Below are positions 37,110 to 52,400 of a stretch of 64,000 bases of DNA, piece by piece. Under the pieces are notes generated by a model that made no database searches, was not told where the DNA came from, and worked only from the letters and a program-made list of their open reading frames with translations. Both the position numbers and the translations under genes were made by a program. Source of the DNA: Tachypleus tridentatus (Eukaryota > Arthropoda > Merostomata > Xiphosura > Limulidae); assembly GCF_004210375.1 (NCBI RefSeq), contig NC_134831.1, positions 42,132,035-42,196,034 on the forward strand, read 5' to 3'. The stretch's first letter is position 1. Each line of letters opens with the position of its first letter.

Positions 37110-37270
37110 TGACACAGAAACAACAGTGGGAATGTACTTGATTCAAATCGTACAAACATACTTTACACATGAACACTGAAGTGATCAAAACATATTTCAT
37201 TCAATAGCGAAAATGGATTTTCAGCAAAATGGTTGAAGACATACAAAGGTATATTCACATTTTCTTCTTT

Positions 37271-37403
37271 TTACATGGATGATCCTAGTGTCAGAACATC
37301 GAAGCACATCTCACAGACACGTACTGCTTTGTTCAAGTTAAATTTCAAGATTGGCATGTCTCTTTCAGAACACCGAGAGCAAAGAATACGGCCACAGTGA
37401 CGG
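37271..37403 (-). CDS. ANKFY1: ANKFY1 last exon, second half of FYVE finger
   Basis: Acceptor 'tttacaatag'. Encodes RHCGRILCSRCSERDMPI, then KAVRVCEMCFDVLTLGSSM and TAA (37273-37271). Confidence 0.97.
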
Positions 37404-40400
37404 CTATTGTAAAAAATGGTAAAAATATGGTTAACAGACATAGCAGATCTTAAGTTTAAACACTCTCTCCAAACCCATGATTAAGGTAAATTTCAAACTG
37501 GGATTTGACAGGATCTGATCAGTAGAAGGTGTATGTTGTTTATAAATTATAACAAAAATACACTTAATATATAACATAATCAAGATTTTGGGATCAAAAC
37601 AGGAAGAGGACATAGAAAAGCCTGACTTGATTATTGTGAATGTTATGTGTTCACTATAACAAAAAGAAAGGGGCTGGATGAGAACATTAACTCTCACATG
37701 AAAACTGGAGAAAAGTGAGCATTACTTCTTAGTGCAGATTTCAACAAATATATTTATATGTGATAAAATAATATCTAAAAACCATTGTTACATATGCAAC
37801 TTAAGGGCTCTTTAAGGTTTCAAAGTCATAAAAATGGTTACAAATTGCTTCATATTTAAACGCACAAAAAATTAAACATGATTGTTTAATAACGCCTACC
37901 AGTGGTGTTTGCGAGTTTTTATGTTAAACTTGGTTCCACACTCCAAACAGTATTCACCTTCAGCCCATGGGGGTTCTCTTGGTAGGAAATCTGACCAAAT
38001 ATATTAAAAAAATTTCTGAAGTTCTTAAAAATACTAAGTTGCTATACAAATAGCACATAAAAAGATCATTAATCCTACAATTACCAAGATATCAAACAAA
38101 CATTCAAAGCCAACTTTTAGTAAACTTCAAATATTTATTAAATAAATGAATCAGAACTGTAAAATTAAAAAGTAAAATGTTACTAAAAAAGAGGCTACAT
38201 AAAAGATTAAATGTACTAATGTATCCATACTAGTAAATAAAGGGTTAAGATCAGTAGGTTATACTGAATCTAAATGGACAAAAGATGTGTAATTAACTGT
38301 TCTTTTGGAATAACACAAACATGTGAACTCAACATCAATTCAGTTTGCTTTGGATTTTGCACAAAGCTACATGACGGATAAGTGTGCTAGCTATCCCTAG
38401 TTTAACAGTGAGAGATTAGAGGGAAGGAAGCTAGTCATCAGTGCCCACTGCCAACGTTCGGGTTGCTCTTTAACTAAAAAATAGCAGCAGGAATGACTTT
38501 TACATTATAATGCTCCCACAGCTAAAAGAGTGAGCATATTTGGGAGGGGGGATAGGGATTAAAACCCACAAATTTGAGATTGTGAGTCAAGTGCTTTAAC
38601 TACCTGGCTGTGTTGGGTCTCAACATCAGAATGAAGACTATCTACATTATCAAAATGTAGTACAAATCTTGGATCATCTAATGTATTACTGGCCATATAG
38701 CTACATTTTAAACACAAAAACAGACACAACATTACTATAAAAGGAAAAGAAATAACATGTATTATAGTCCTGTAACACAAAACATAACTACAGTATCTCA
38801 ACTTACACCAAGTTAAAATAAGATGTGCAGTGTTTCAAAACAATAGCAATACAGTAACACAAACAGTATTTTTCTGTGTGAAATGCAACAATGTATGTAT
38901 ATATCTTCCCACCCTTGGAAAGTTCTCTCAAACATTTTATGAGTCAGTTTGTATGAAATGTTATACTTTCAGCAACTTGCTTGATCTTACAATTCTTTAC
39001 CTTTGCTATTACATTTAATAAGCAGCAGTGGTCAGACATCTGACTGTGTCAGATTATTTCTTCCAGAATCAAATGTTTTTATGTGGTGAACTCTACATGG
39101 CTTCATGAAAAAGAAGATTAGAACATTAACATCAAAATGTACATAAATCCAAATTCTAATCAAAGACCACTTATGGGTGCTGGCTAAGGCATTTCACTGT
39201 GATGTTCGTTTACTATCACCGACAAGCAATAAAATATGTTTCACCTTTTAAAGCTAAAAACACATTTTTTTAGTAGTTTAACATTAAAAAAAACATTACT
39301 AATTAGGCTCTAGGGTGTATCAATCTGATCCTTTCTGCTAGACCTAAAAAGTTTCATTTATTCTTCAACTTCAGCATTCTACACCATAAAAGTCCATTAT
39401 GACATTACAGTTTTCTTTTGGTAACAGATTTACTCTTATATATTTAGTTTAATAACTATGTTTGTTGTTATGCATGTGACTTATATTGTTGAATGTGTAT
39501 TGTGCAAGTCCCACCTGTTCTCTAAACTTATAGAAGATCCTTGATAGCAAGAATTAATTTTGTTTACAAAAATAACAGCATATTTTCAAACACTGTTGAA
39601 TGTTTGAGAATTTTGTACAATTCACATAAAAACAGCTAGCTGAGAGACAGTAACAGTTTATAACCGGTCAGCTACAGCCAATATACTATAAGCCCCAGAA
39701 GCTATAATTGCAATTAATGTCAATTAATTAGAAAACTACACAATTTGACCAGGAATGTTTATAGATCTCAAACCATTTGATTTCAGAGTTAACTTCAGAT
39801 GTTAGTATTTCTTGTAAACTACATCAGGCTAAACAATAATACAGCTAGCTTCCTGTCAGGTGAAGGGTATCTGTGTATCAATGTAAAAGTAATATGTGCC
39901 TTGTGGACCTGAACCATTGATAAAATATTCAGTTCCAGACCAGATGCAAAGCTGAATACTTTTTGTGAGGTTTTAAAACTTTTATATATAAATAATTATT
40001 TGTATTAACTATTTCTAATAACCGTTATTATGAACTGTATTTTTTTTTGTTTATTAAAACATCTTGTTGGCAAATATCATAAAGTTGGTACATATTAATA
40101 TTTAATTAACTTCTAAATTAAGAATAACATTTCTGATTATTTGAAGTAGTAATATGTAACATATGAAACTCAACAAATTGAAGACTCATCTGAGATAAAC
40201 CATAATACCAAAATTTTCTTTTCGGCAAAGGTAAATTTGAAAATTTAATTTGTGACACAGAGGCCGCCTAGTTCATTATTTGATAAAATTATAAGAGGAA
40301 AAAATATCTGTTTGTAAATGTCTAGATCCAAGCAGAATTATTTTATTTTTGAAACTGATAGCAAGTTGTTACCTGAAGATACATACATACGTGATTAGAA

Positions 40401-43400
40401 TATAACAAACGTGTATTACTTAATTTGCAGTTGAAGTTAACTTTTCAAATTGTTGTTGTCTTCACATTATGAATCTTCTCACAGTGTCTGTTTTTGTTAA
40501 TGCTAAATTTTAATTATATGTAATATTATACAAGTATATCACAGACATATATAGATGATACTTTATACCAGCATAAGATTATGCATGACAACACATTATA
40601 CAATAAGACAATTTTGATTTCTCAAAAGAGAACAAACAGAACACAAATGTTAAAACATACAAGACAACTAAAATACTTCAACACACAGGTATTTCATTAA
40701 TATAACACAAAAGACAATAGGAAGTTTTCAAAACAACTAAAAGCACATCATATGTGAGAGGCTCCCAAACACAAAAACACACAAGTTTCTCACAATACAC
40801 ACATACACTCACTCAAAAAGAGCCTATATTATACTGAGAGTAACTAAAATATGTAACACAAAAACACTAAGATAAATTATCCTAAAGTGGGAAACTAGAA
40901 TTCTGTGAAAGAAAAACATTAAAATAAATTACCAAAAGTGAAATTTGTCTTAACACAAGAACAGACACAAAACCAGATAATTAAAAAATTAAAAACCAGA
41001 GATCCATGACACTATATTAAACACTACATTACATTTTCATAAAATAACTATCAAGAGTGCATAAGTATGAGGATATTGAATTATTATTGTAAAATAGTTT
41101 CTGAACAATCTGACCTAATAATCTGAAGAGAAGCTGTTTTGTGGCAACTTGGAAGTTAAAGATATTCACTCCTTGCTTATTACAAGTTCCCAGGCATGCT
41201 CCTGCTCTTACAATAGCTCTAGATAAATTTCCATTGCCATTCATGTATGCTAATAACAGAGCTGAAAACAAAAAGGAGAAAAATATAGCTTTAATTTTAC
41301 TATTTGTAACATAACATTCTAAATTTTTTTTTTATAATTTACATAAATGGAAAGCATTTAACACAGATATCATTTGTCATCACATATTTTTATTGTATAG
41401 TTTTTTAAAAGAATGATCAGTGAAGAAATTCCACAATCAAGCAAGGCACGTGGCTGTAAAGAAATTTTATTGAACAAGTAAAGATGGAATTTTGTGATAA
41501 TACAAGGTTTTTAGCTATGTATTGTGTATCATAAATTAATGCTTTATATAAAAACCCAAACTGAGAGAGAAAACAAACAAGATGCCCTATGTAACATATT
41601 CTTGTGGATAGTTTTTGAAACAGATAATAGAGAATAACACAAGCATACAGTTTCTGTAGGTAAATATATGTTCTCTCATAATCTGAAAAAAAATTCATTT
41701 ATTTATGACCCAACTTACTGAAACTTAAGTATAAACATGACAGTTCATATTAGCATGTTTGACACTGCATATAAATACATGCTGATCTGGAATACCCATC
41801 TCTCCTAGGCAAATCACTTTAAATCAAGACAATTTTTTACAGTTGTTTTATTGACCAAATGCTTTCAAAAGTATTCACTGAATCAAAACAATTTATTTTA
41901 CATAAAATGCGGGAATGAGTTTATAAGTGTCATTCACTGCACAAATTTGAACATTTTAACTTTCATTTGAAACTGTTTATTAACAGCTACAATATTGTTA
42001 TTTTGGTGATCACTATGAAAAAATTTCAGCCAAAAACAAAAATTAACAGTCAGGATTTTTAAAAGTATATTAGGGGTACACAAAACATTAGGATGGGGAT
42101 AGAATCCTTGAAGGATACTAAAAGAAGGTTCATATCTGATGATCATGAGATGGCTGGATTATTAAATTTAGCTTTTCTTCAGTTTTTACTAATGATGGAA
42201 ACAAGGCGATCACATTAATTTTGACCTTGTTAAGAAAAAATGGAAAGCTTGAAGAATGATAAGCAAGGTTGTCATAAGAGGAGAGATTAAGATCCTTAAA
42301 ATTGTTTTACCTGGAAAAAAGTTATAGAAGATCCGTTGAAGTGTTTAAGATTGTAAAAGAAAAAGATTTAACAGTTTTCACACTTAACAGCAAGAATTAT
42401 AGAATTGGGGGGACACAAATGTAGATTTAGGCATGGTAGAACCAGTCTTCAGCTAATTTTATTTTTTAAATAGGCTGGTTGCCCTATGGAATGGGTTACC
42501 TTTAGATGTTGTGGAGGCAGTAAATTTAAGTTTGTTTAAAAGAAGTCTTGATAGATATATGAATGATGAGGATTCGATTTAATGTTTTTAAAAAATTAGT
42601 TTAGTAATCCATCTTGGATGGTCCAACCAAGATGGATTAAGAGGTCCCTTGTTGTACCTAAACATTATGTCATGTTAACAGGTTTTAATTTTGACAACCA
42701 CTGTCTAATGTACTAAGGCAGCTCCTATTGTATTACTGAAGTGAATTTCACCCTCTTTATCAAGATGGAAACAATCTCCACAGCTTACATGTTTTTTCTG
42801 AAGTACAAATTCTGGGTTTTGAATACAAATGAGATGTACTATGATACCACATAAAAAAGGTTTAAATAAATACTGATAATGGGAATTACTCACTTAGAGA
42901 AATCTTGGTGACAATCTACTTAACAGTTAGTGCATAACACTAATTGGCCTAGAATTCTTAACTATGTTAGAAAAGTGCAGGATGACTGACACTTATTGAA
43001 TTTACTCACTCTTATTTAAATTAGGGACAAATTAATGACTGCTTGCAAGACATTTCTATTTGGTCCAACAATAGATAGCAGATAAACCCTGAAAGTACTA
43101 ATGTCATTTGACTGGAACATTCTTTTGCAATATAATAAATTTTTATAAGGTGATTTACCAATATTTCAGCAGTTTTTGCACTGTAAAAAACAAAATAAAT
43201 GGGATAATTCATGCTGTTTGATGCTTTTGGGTAAAGTAAGTTACAGGTTGATACAAAAAGTCAAAAGTTAGTGTTTGTAATTTTGTTAAGCCCACAAACT
43301 GATGTGTAACTGTATTTTCACATGATGTATTTAATATTTTTTTAATTGCATGACAACTTTACACAACCTGTTAAAATGATTCAAGAATTTTAGTTGATTT

Positions 43401-46400
43401 TGTGACCTCCTATACAACTTTACATCCTTGATTCAAATAATTTGTACATCATATTAGATAATGTACAATGCATCAACTAACATAAAGTGAGAAAAAAAAA
43501 TCTTTTTATTGCCAATGAAACTTACGTGTATTTCCTTCTGCATCTGGATTATTAACTGGATATTCTGGCATACTTTCCATAAATAATTCAAAAATAGCTG
43601 CAGCATTTTCTTTTCCATACTGAGCTAATACATGAACAGGAGTCTGACCTCTATACACAAACAGACTATTATTCAACAGATTTAATAATAAATTTTTTAC
43701 CAAATAATAAAACTAAGAACAGATTTGTTGTTGGATAAACTAATTTAAACTGAGAGTTAAAATAGTTCAATTTTAGGGTGTAAGAATCCACTAGCTAAAT
43801 GTCCATGCCAACAAAAGTAAGTTTCAGTTACTGTGAATTCTATACATACCAGTCTAAGTTTAGCAGAGTTCTGTTTGGATGAAAGGTGTGCTTGTATAAT
43901 AAAATTCCAATGCAACAGTTACAACAAAGTGTTTGTACCCCTGCGTCCTGAGTGGTTTTTTGCTCATAACTTAAAAAGTATCACAATTAGGCTAATAGAA
44001 GTATAATATATTGTAAATATTATACTAACACACATCTACATAAATTTGTATGTAAATTAAACAACAAATAAACTGTTTACAAACAAATAACCAAAAATAG
44101 GAGGAGCAGAAAGTGTTCGTACATTTCAAAACGTGTGATAAAACTGATATTCCTGTAAAAATTTTATTTTGTTTGGTGAATAATCTACATTATATCATTC
44201 CAGAAGTAGACACTGGGTTTATAATTATTGGAATTTAGCCAGCAAAAAATGTACTTCTGGCAATTTAGCGCTGTCTCCGTCATTATCTGCTTGGTCATCA
44301 TGGCAAAGAGGAAACAACTGTCCAGTGATTTAAAAAACCCAATTATTGTAAAATACAAGTCTCACGTATCTCTTTTCGGTATTGCTACACAACTTAATGT
44401 GCTGAAATCTACTGTTCAAAGCATAATTTCGAAGTTTAAGCTTACAGGATCAACTGCTAACCTCCCTCGTTCCAGATGCCCCACCAAAATTTCAGAGAGA
44501 ACCAAGAGGAAGGTTTTCAGAGAACTTAGTAGGAACCCTCATTTAACACATAATGACATACAGAAACTGGTAAGGGAAACTGGGGTTGAAGTAAGCACCT
44601 CTACAATTACGAACATGTTACGCTCTTCTGGGTTCAAAGCATGCCGTCCTCGTAGAACTCCATATTTAAACCCTGTTCATTTAGAAGCACGATTGAAGTA
44701 TGCAAGAAAGCATGTAGATTAACCCTTTACCTATTGGAAAAGTATTCTTTGGTCAGATGAGACTAAAATCGAGCTTTTCGGCCACAATGATGTTCGCTAT
44801 ATTTTTTATGTGAGAAGGGGGAACGAAATCTTCCAAAGAACACCGTCCTTACAGTTAAACATGGAGGTGGCTTGATAATGCTATGGGGTTCCTTCAGCTC
44901 TTTTGGTGTAGGCAGCCTTCACTGTGTCAACGGAATCATGAAAAAAGAAGAGTGTGTTGATATATTAGGCACTTATATCAAGAATGATGCTCGGAACTTG
45001 CGGCTTGGGCGTCGTTGGATCTTCCAGCACGACAATGACCCTAAGCACACATCAAAATATGTACAATCCTGATTGCAGAGGAACCATATAAGCATTCTGG
45101 AGTGGCCATTGCAGTCACACGATCTCAACCCAATAGAAAATGTTTGGCATGAGTTGAAGACCAGGGTTCATCAGCATCATCCAAAATATTTGCAAGAGTT
45201 GGAGACCTTCTGTAAAGAATGGAAGAAAATACCAGTCGAGTACTGTCAAATGATCATGAAGGGCTATGAGGAGAGATTGCACTAAGTAATTCACCTGAAA
45301 GGCTACACAACTGACCATTAAAGTAGATGCAAGAACACTTTCTGTCCCTCCTATGTTTGGTTGTTTGTTTATAAACAGCTTATTTGTCGTTCAATTTACA
45401 TAAAAATTTATGTAGATGTGCATTAGTATAATATTTATAATACACTTTACTTTCATTACCTTAATCGTGATACTTTTCAAGTTATGAGGAAAAAACTACT
45501 CATGACGCAGGGGTATGAACACTTTCTGTTGTAATTGTATATTTAATCATTAAAATTCACAACATTAACTTATTTTTCTACCAAACTGTGAAATACCCAC
45601 TTTTTCTGAAATTTTTTGAGATTGGTACTCCATTTACTGAGAACAGGTTAATCAATTGATATAAGAATGCACAACTCATTTACCAACTCCTGAATAAAAC
45701 TGTCCAATTATTTAGTTTCTACATACAACACTTTGTTTCATTTGATTATTTTTGCTGTGATTAGAATAGTTCCTTATTAATGCAAAGTTGTATTGATATG
45801 AAATGATACAGATTTGGTTTAGTGAAATGACTCATACCACACACTCAGAACACACCAGCCCTTTTCCTTAGACCTCTACATGGTTGTTTTGATTTTGTTA
45901 CACCAGTAGACTGTATAATCAGTTACACATTTTGGATGATATAACATACTGTTCAATACTACAAGAACACAAGTATATCACATGTAGACTGATTATAGGT
46001 ACATGACATATGCTGTAATAATATAATCTATTAACTTTAGACTGTGGAAGATGTCACTGTATTAAATATAGATTTATACATAGTTGCAAAGTGTAATTAT
46101 TTATTTCTTCCAATGAAAAAAGGAAGGTTGGGATAGAATTTCGGCTTCAGTAAGTTCACATTTAGAAGTATGCAAAAAAAAAGAAAGAAACACCCCAATG
46201 TTTCTGAATTTAGAACTTATTCTTAGTTTATATCCAGTGAGGACCCTTTGATCAAAATTATAATACACTGTTTCATTATAATATTGTGTGGTAACCTTTA
46301 AATATTTAGATAATGGCCATGTTCCACATTCATTAAAAGACAAGAGGAGAAATTACACTTAGAAATTAAATTTGCAACACTAATTATAAAATAAAAGTAA

Positions 46401-49400
46401 ACAGACTGCTGTAACAGGAGCAAGTTTACAATTTAACAAGAAACAGAAAAGCAGTATTCTGTTAATTCAGAGCTCATCTTATAATTTAGTAAAGTATAAT
46501 AGTCCATATCCTCATTAGCTGCTTATCCTTGACTACTTTCTTATAAAAACAAAAATTTCAGGAAAATCTAAATAGAAGATACCTCTGATTCCACTGAACC
46601 TGTTTTTTCTGGCTTGTAAGTTTTGTATCTCTACTGATGTAGCAAACAGATGTCTGTCACAGTAAGTGCATTTAAAAATAACAGTTTAATGTTTTTATGG
46701 TCACACTTCTTATAATGTTATTCATAAAACAGTTTATCTGAAGATGTGACATGCAATAAAAGACAACTTTATAAATGTCTAAAGTGAAACTGACAATCAA
46801 ACAAGACACAAGCTGGTTTATCTGAAAATGTGACATACAGTAAAATAAAACTTTATGAATGTGTAAAGTAAAGCTGACAAGCATATTTAAAAGAAACAGA
46901 GTTTGTGTTATTAGTTTATACATCTGAAAAAAATGTAAAGGGCCAAGTTGCAGCTCTATTTACTAATCTTTATACTATAAACATCCAATAATATTCAAAT
47001 AACAAAGAAACATCACAATGTTGTTGGCCCTACACATCCAAAAACTCCATAGAATGTTTTGCAATTTCAATATATTAGAAATTTACAGTTCTAGATTAAT
47101 ATTAAAAAAATTAAATGAAAATAATATATGATACTGTGAGAAAAACACAAAGAACAACCTAATTTAGGAGCAGTCTAGTGAGAGAGAAGCAAACAGGTTA
47201 ATATCACCTATTGTCAGTTCTTATCTGACCAAATAGTGGATATTAACCATCATTCTTGCTCCCAGAGTGAGAAGTATTTTTTTCCAGTACAACTTACGAT
47301 AATAAGTGGTTAAGATTACATAAAATCCTGTTGAACAAACAAACCTGAGATTATGAGCTTCGGCGTTGATTCGAGATTCAGTTAGTAGAACTCTGCAGGT
47401 CGCCAAGTTTCCTTTCTGACATGCCAAGTGAAGAGCTACAAGTGTTTTAAAGAACAAAGATCTCTTTATATGCACAATATACAGTTATTGTAGACCTCTT
47501 CATAAAAACAGCTGAAATTCATGAAGACTATAGGAGAGATTGCATACTACAATTTATCATTAGGTTGGATTTAAAATATATTGTTTAATCAATTATTTTA
47601 ACTAATAAGGTATCAAGTGTTAACTTCCTTAAATATGTAGGTTATTTATAAGAACATGAGAATTCTTAGAGTAACCTGAAAACTGAAAATACTCCCAAAA
47701 CTGCAAATATAAATTTATGAAAAGCCTTCAAAGCAATACCAAGTACCCAGCCTTTAAACACACACACACACACACACACAAAACCATCAACACATTGATT
47801 GGTTAAATGTGTTAAATATTCCAAAAGAATTATATGTATGTTTATTTTATTTCAGGTAATGCTACACAAGAGTTATTTTGTTATATAATGACAGACTGAA
47901 AGGGAAGGCAACACCACTCAAGGGCTACTCTTTTACCAATTAATAGTGAGATTAACAGCCACTTAACATCTCCGTGGCTGTAAGATTGTGTATATTCAGT
48001 AATGGTAATTTGTGACCATTATTGACTTGGATTCAAAATTTTATTGAACTACTATTTTATAAATTTATGTCAATAAGTTTGGAATAAAATTGTAATTATA
48101 ATTCAAACTTTAATATTATATACAAGTTAATTTCTTGATTTAAAAGAACGCACCTAAATATAGAGTTTACTTATACTTCAAATACTTAATATGCACAAAT
48201 GTGAAGATGAATTTGTGTATATTATACTGAGCCTGTTGCAAAAGGGTTAAAATTTTCTTGACCAGAGACATGTTAGCAACATCCCCAGATTTTGTTTCTA
48301 ACTCTTAGTGAAAATATATAACCAAATTACATGAAGTTGGTAAGAATTTTTCAAATAGTATTGAATACCTATGGTGAAATAAAAATTGCATAATCTGATT
48401 TAATATTTCTATTATTTTGAGACTAAAATTTCAGAAGTCATTACAAGACTGTTTTGTAAAATATTCAAAATTCTTTCATCTGAGAATTTCTGATCAGAAA
48501 GTTCCACTTTATATGACTGGTCAATTTGTTTTAATATTCATTAACACATTTCTCTTGATACTTTACTTTTCCAATAGAGACAGTTGCAAATTCTGACTAC
48601 AAGTCCTAAAAACTGACAGTTAGTAGCTTTGCAACCTCATTTTTGACAAAGTTATGGAACAACATAGGAACTATTGGTCCATATCTTAGCTGTTTCACAC
48701 CCTAACTTAAAAAACAACAACAAACCAACAGAAACATCATTCATATACTTAAAGCTTTTTCTTAAACTTACTTTAATTTACTATCTCGACAACACCTGAA
48801 AGCAACCCATTCAAATGGCTAACTACCCTGTTAGAAAAATACAATGGACTTAGCTGAAGATGACTCCTACCCCTGCTATTGTTTATACTCGTGTTCCCTG
48901 GTTCTACTATTCTTACTGTTAAATATGTAAAAAGATTGCACATCAACACTATCAGTTCCCTTTAAAATATATACTTCAATCAAATCCCTCCTAATTGTGA
49001 AGGTTATTCCTATGCAAATTATACTTGTAATTCAAATGATAATCCACATCCATTATTTTGCATTTATTATAATTACAACCCATAAGTCTTTTATTTACCC
49101 CAATCACTAAATGATTTAAATCCTTTTGTAAATCAGCAGCATCCTTTCCACAGCTAGCAACACCCAAGACCTTAATATAATCTGCAGATTTATGTAACCT
49201 ATTGACCTTTCATTTATCTAGGTCATCAGTGCAAATCAAAAAGAGCAAAGGTCTTATGACTGAACCCTGAGCTACTCCACTTGTGACATCATTAATCCAG
49301 TTTGACTGAACTCCATTTGTAACAATCTTCTGTTTTCTTCTATCCAGCCACTCTTCTACCCGATTTGCTAACTTATCCCTCACACCTATAATGACTACTT

Positions 49401-52400
49401 TTGTTAGACTAGGTATCATGACTTTTGCCAACTGTATTCTTGTTTGAGTATTATAAACTTAATAATTTCAATAATAAAATTATTTTATTATTCGAATCAT
49501 GTGTCACTACTTAATCATTCTTGCTAACATTGTCTGTGTTTTGTCCTGGAAAGAAAATTCTTAAAGCTTTCAAACAGATAAAAGTTAGCATGAAACTATT
49601 TTCATATATTAAAAGAGCCAATAAAAGGTTCCAAGATTGACAGCTATTCCAAAGTGTTGTAAGCTTTATTTCAGAATCCTTTGATTGCTGTTATGGGACA
49701 TTCAGGTAGCTAATATTTTGATTGCCATGGATAACTCTTGATACAATTTAACAATGATGTTGACACATTGGATTCTCTTCCATTCAGTTGCTTTAATCAC
49801 AAATTCAAAGCTGAGTTTTGTTAGAAATTATTCAGACTGCATGTTGTGACATCATAAAAGAGAGGGCTATAGTTATAAAAACTAAAAGGAAAATCATGGA
49901 TAAGACAAGACCAGAATCATTATCTTTTCAACTATTACAATTTCTGTTTAAATTTTAACCTATACTTTAAGATGGGTAGGACAATTCTAAAAAAAAAACG
50001 TTTACAGACAAGACTGTTTTGTAACTACACAGAAAGTTTGAACATTTTCCCACTTTCTCTATGAATTAGTTATGTTGTATAATGATAACATATCAATTCA
50101 TAAGTAATTTTTAGTTAAACAACTGTCAATTATACTTCTTTACTTAAAGAAACTGAATATTTATTTAGTTTAAATTCATCTCACCATTATTGAGATTGAT
50201 GTCCAAAGCATCAAAGTCAACAGAGTTCTCCAAAAGAACAGAACAAATGGTACTATGATCCAAAGAAGCAGCAAGGTGGAGTGCTGTTTGTTTTTGAAGT
50301 GTCATGTCATTAATATTGGCACCTGCTAACAGCTGAGAAATTAAAAAGTAGAACTGTCATTCACAGTATCTATTGAGCATCATATTCAATGTTAATGCTT
50401 CTAAACTAACTTTCATTTTCTTTAATAGCAAACTTCCTAAATTAAATTCTGCTACAGTCATAAACTTTCTGTTAAAACCAGGTTAGACTTCACAAATTAA
50501 TATACAGTTTACAAATACTAAATAACTGGAAATGAAATTGTGTCTATCCATCATACTTTGAGAATTTTTTTTTCCTTTTTACCAAGTTCCTGACAATCAT
50601 TTCTGCTCCAGTTTCTACTGCAAGATGAAGTGGAGTCAATTGGGAAGAATCTTGTATCCTGGAATGAATGTTGACATTGACACTCAACAGGAACAAAACA
50701 CTCTCAATGTCTGATTTCTGGATAGCAACGTGAAGAAAATTTCTTCCTTTGTTGTCAAGCTGCCAAACAAATAGCTAACATTTAAACTCACTGATGCTTT
50801 CAATGCCAAGTGGATTATATAATATAAAACAGACAGACAGAGATCTAATTATCAAATAGATTCTTCTACACTTTAAATTGTACTTACACTCTCAAAATCT
50901 AATTCGTTGTGTTATTCAGGAAAAATTATATTTTAAATAAAGTACTTTCATGATGTTATAAGTTCAAGAAGTCTTGACAGAAATGAATAAAGCTTTTACA
51001 AAGAAGTTCAGACAACAAGTTCTGTGATGCTTGTAGATAAATATTTACCTGTTCAGCAGCTTTTGGCTCCCTTGCTAGGATCGATTCTGCAGCTTTGTTA
51101 TTCTTGAGCATCATAGCAGTTGCAAAAGGTGTCAAACCTTGCCTATCACGCAGTGTCAGGTCAAGCTCAGGGTGAGCCAGCAGAAGAGAGATGATCACTG
51201 GGTTTTGGTTGGCTATAGCTATATGGATAGGAGTTTTCCCTTCAGCATCCTGTAATACATTGGCCAATCAACAGTTCATGAGTACTTTACCCAATACCTT
51301 CTTATACAAACACACATTTAATCTTTCTGTTGCATCATTTTCTACGTGTGGTTAAGTTATAAAAAAATTAAACTATACATACTTCATTTATGGACACTAC
51401 TAAAAACAATTATGTCGGTCTACACCCACATCTGGGTAAAATGTATAATTAATATAGGGCATCTAATCTATAAAAAAACTTCACTCAGGGATTACTACTT
51501 CCCAAAAGGTAGGTCTACAGCCTGATATTGCCCTAGGATTAAAGACATGGCTGTTTTCTGGTTTAAAAGCACAGAAACCCTCCTATAAAATGGGTTAACC
51601 TTCTGACCTTCTATCAGTAAGGAATGAAATAAACAATGTACATCCTCTTGAGCTCACTCCATCATCCTCATACATGTGTGAATGATTGGACTAAGTTTAG
51701 TGTCATGTTGTCAATTTATTCTTATCTTTTTTTGTTGCTTTTCATAATTACCTTTAGATAGCAGCAAGGAATCAAAACATAAATAATCTCCAAGTGTTAA
51801 TGAGGATAAGAAAGTTGCACCATGATGACTTTAGCTGAGAAAATTGATAACTTATAAAGGGGGATAAACGTAGCATCCATAGGCCAGGAATACGATGAGA
51901 ATGAGTCTTTCATACATATGATTAGGTAGAGTGAAGAGAAAAACCCTTGCAAGTGTTAAGATCTCTGCCCTTATAAGTGCTAAGGTTTTCCAAGTGCCTA
52001 AGAGGAATCCATTCATGGAAGAGATCGAAAAATTATTCAATGGGCAGATCACTGAACAAAAAATGCTCTGTTTTCAATAGTGTAGCTACACATGAGAAAG
52101 CATGTAGTTTGTATAAGTATGTAGTCTCCAACAAAGGTGTAAGAGCTGTAGATGTCAGCAACTTTCAAACAGGTAAAGGCTGGTTTACCAAATTTAAGCA
52201 ATGCTTCATCCAACATAAGCTGAAGCTGAGTCAGGTGACAGTGATGCAGCTAGCTGCACAGTTCAAGACATCTTTCCTTGAATTTATTAAAAAAATAAAG
52301 CACCCCACAACAGGTATTTAATGCAGATTTATACAGGGCTCTTTCATAAGAAGATAGGCAACTGGGCAACAGAACATAGATCTTCAAGAAGCAGAAGGTA

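Larger units (their letters stand above)
19735..37270. other. Intergenic, repeat-rich region
   Basis: Lies between the first coding exon of the HCFC1R1-like gene and the 3' end of ANKFY1. Contents are itemised separately. Between elements (for example 22300-23200, 23520-24200, 24600-25700 and 27930-28980) I see only AT-rich unique-looking sequence. Confidence 0.7.

Noticed and set aside
38559-38801. 80-codon minus ORF as an extra ANKFY1 exon
   Set aside because: The flanking exons already join in frame (RLL|DFLPREPP), and the ORF overlaps a SINE.
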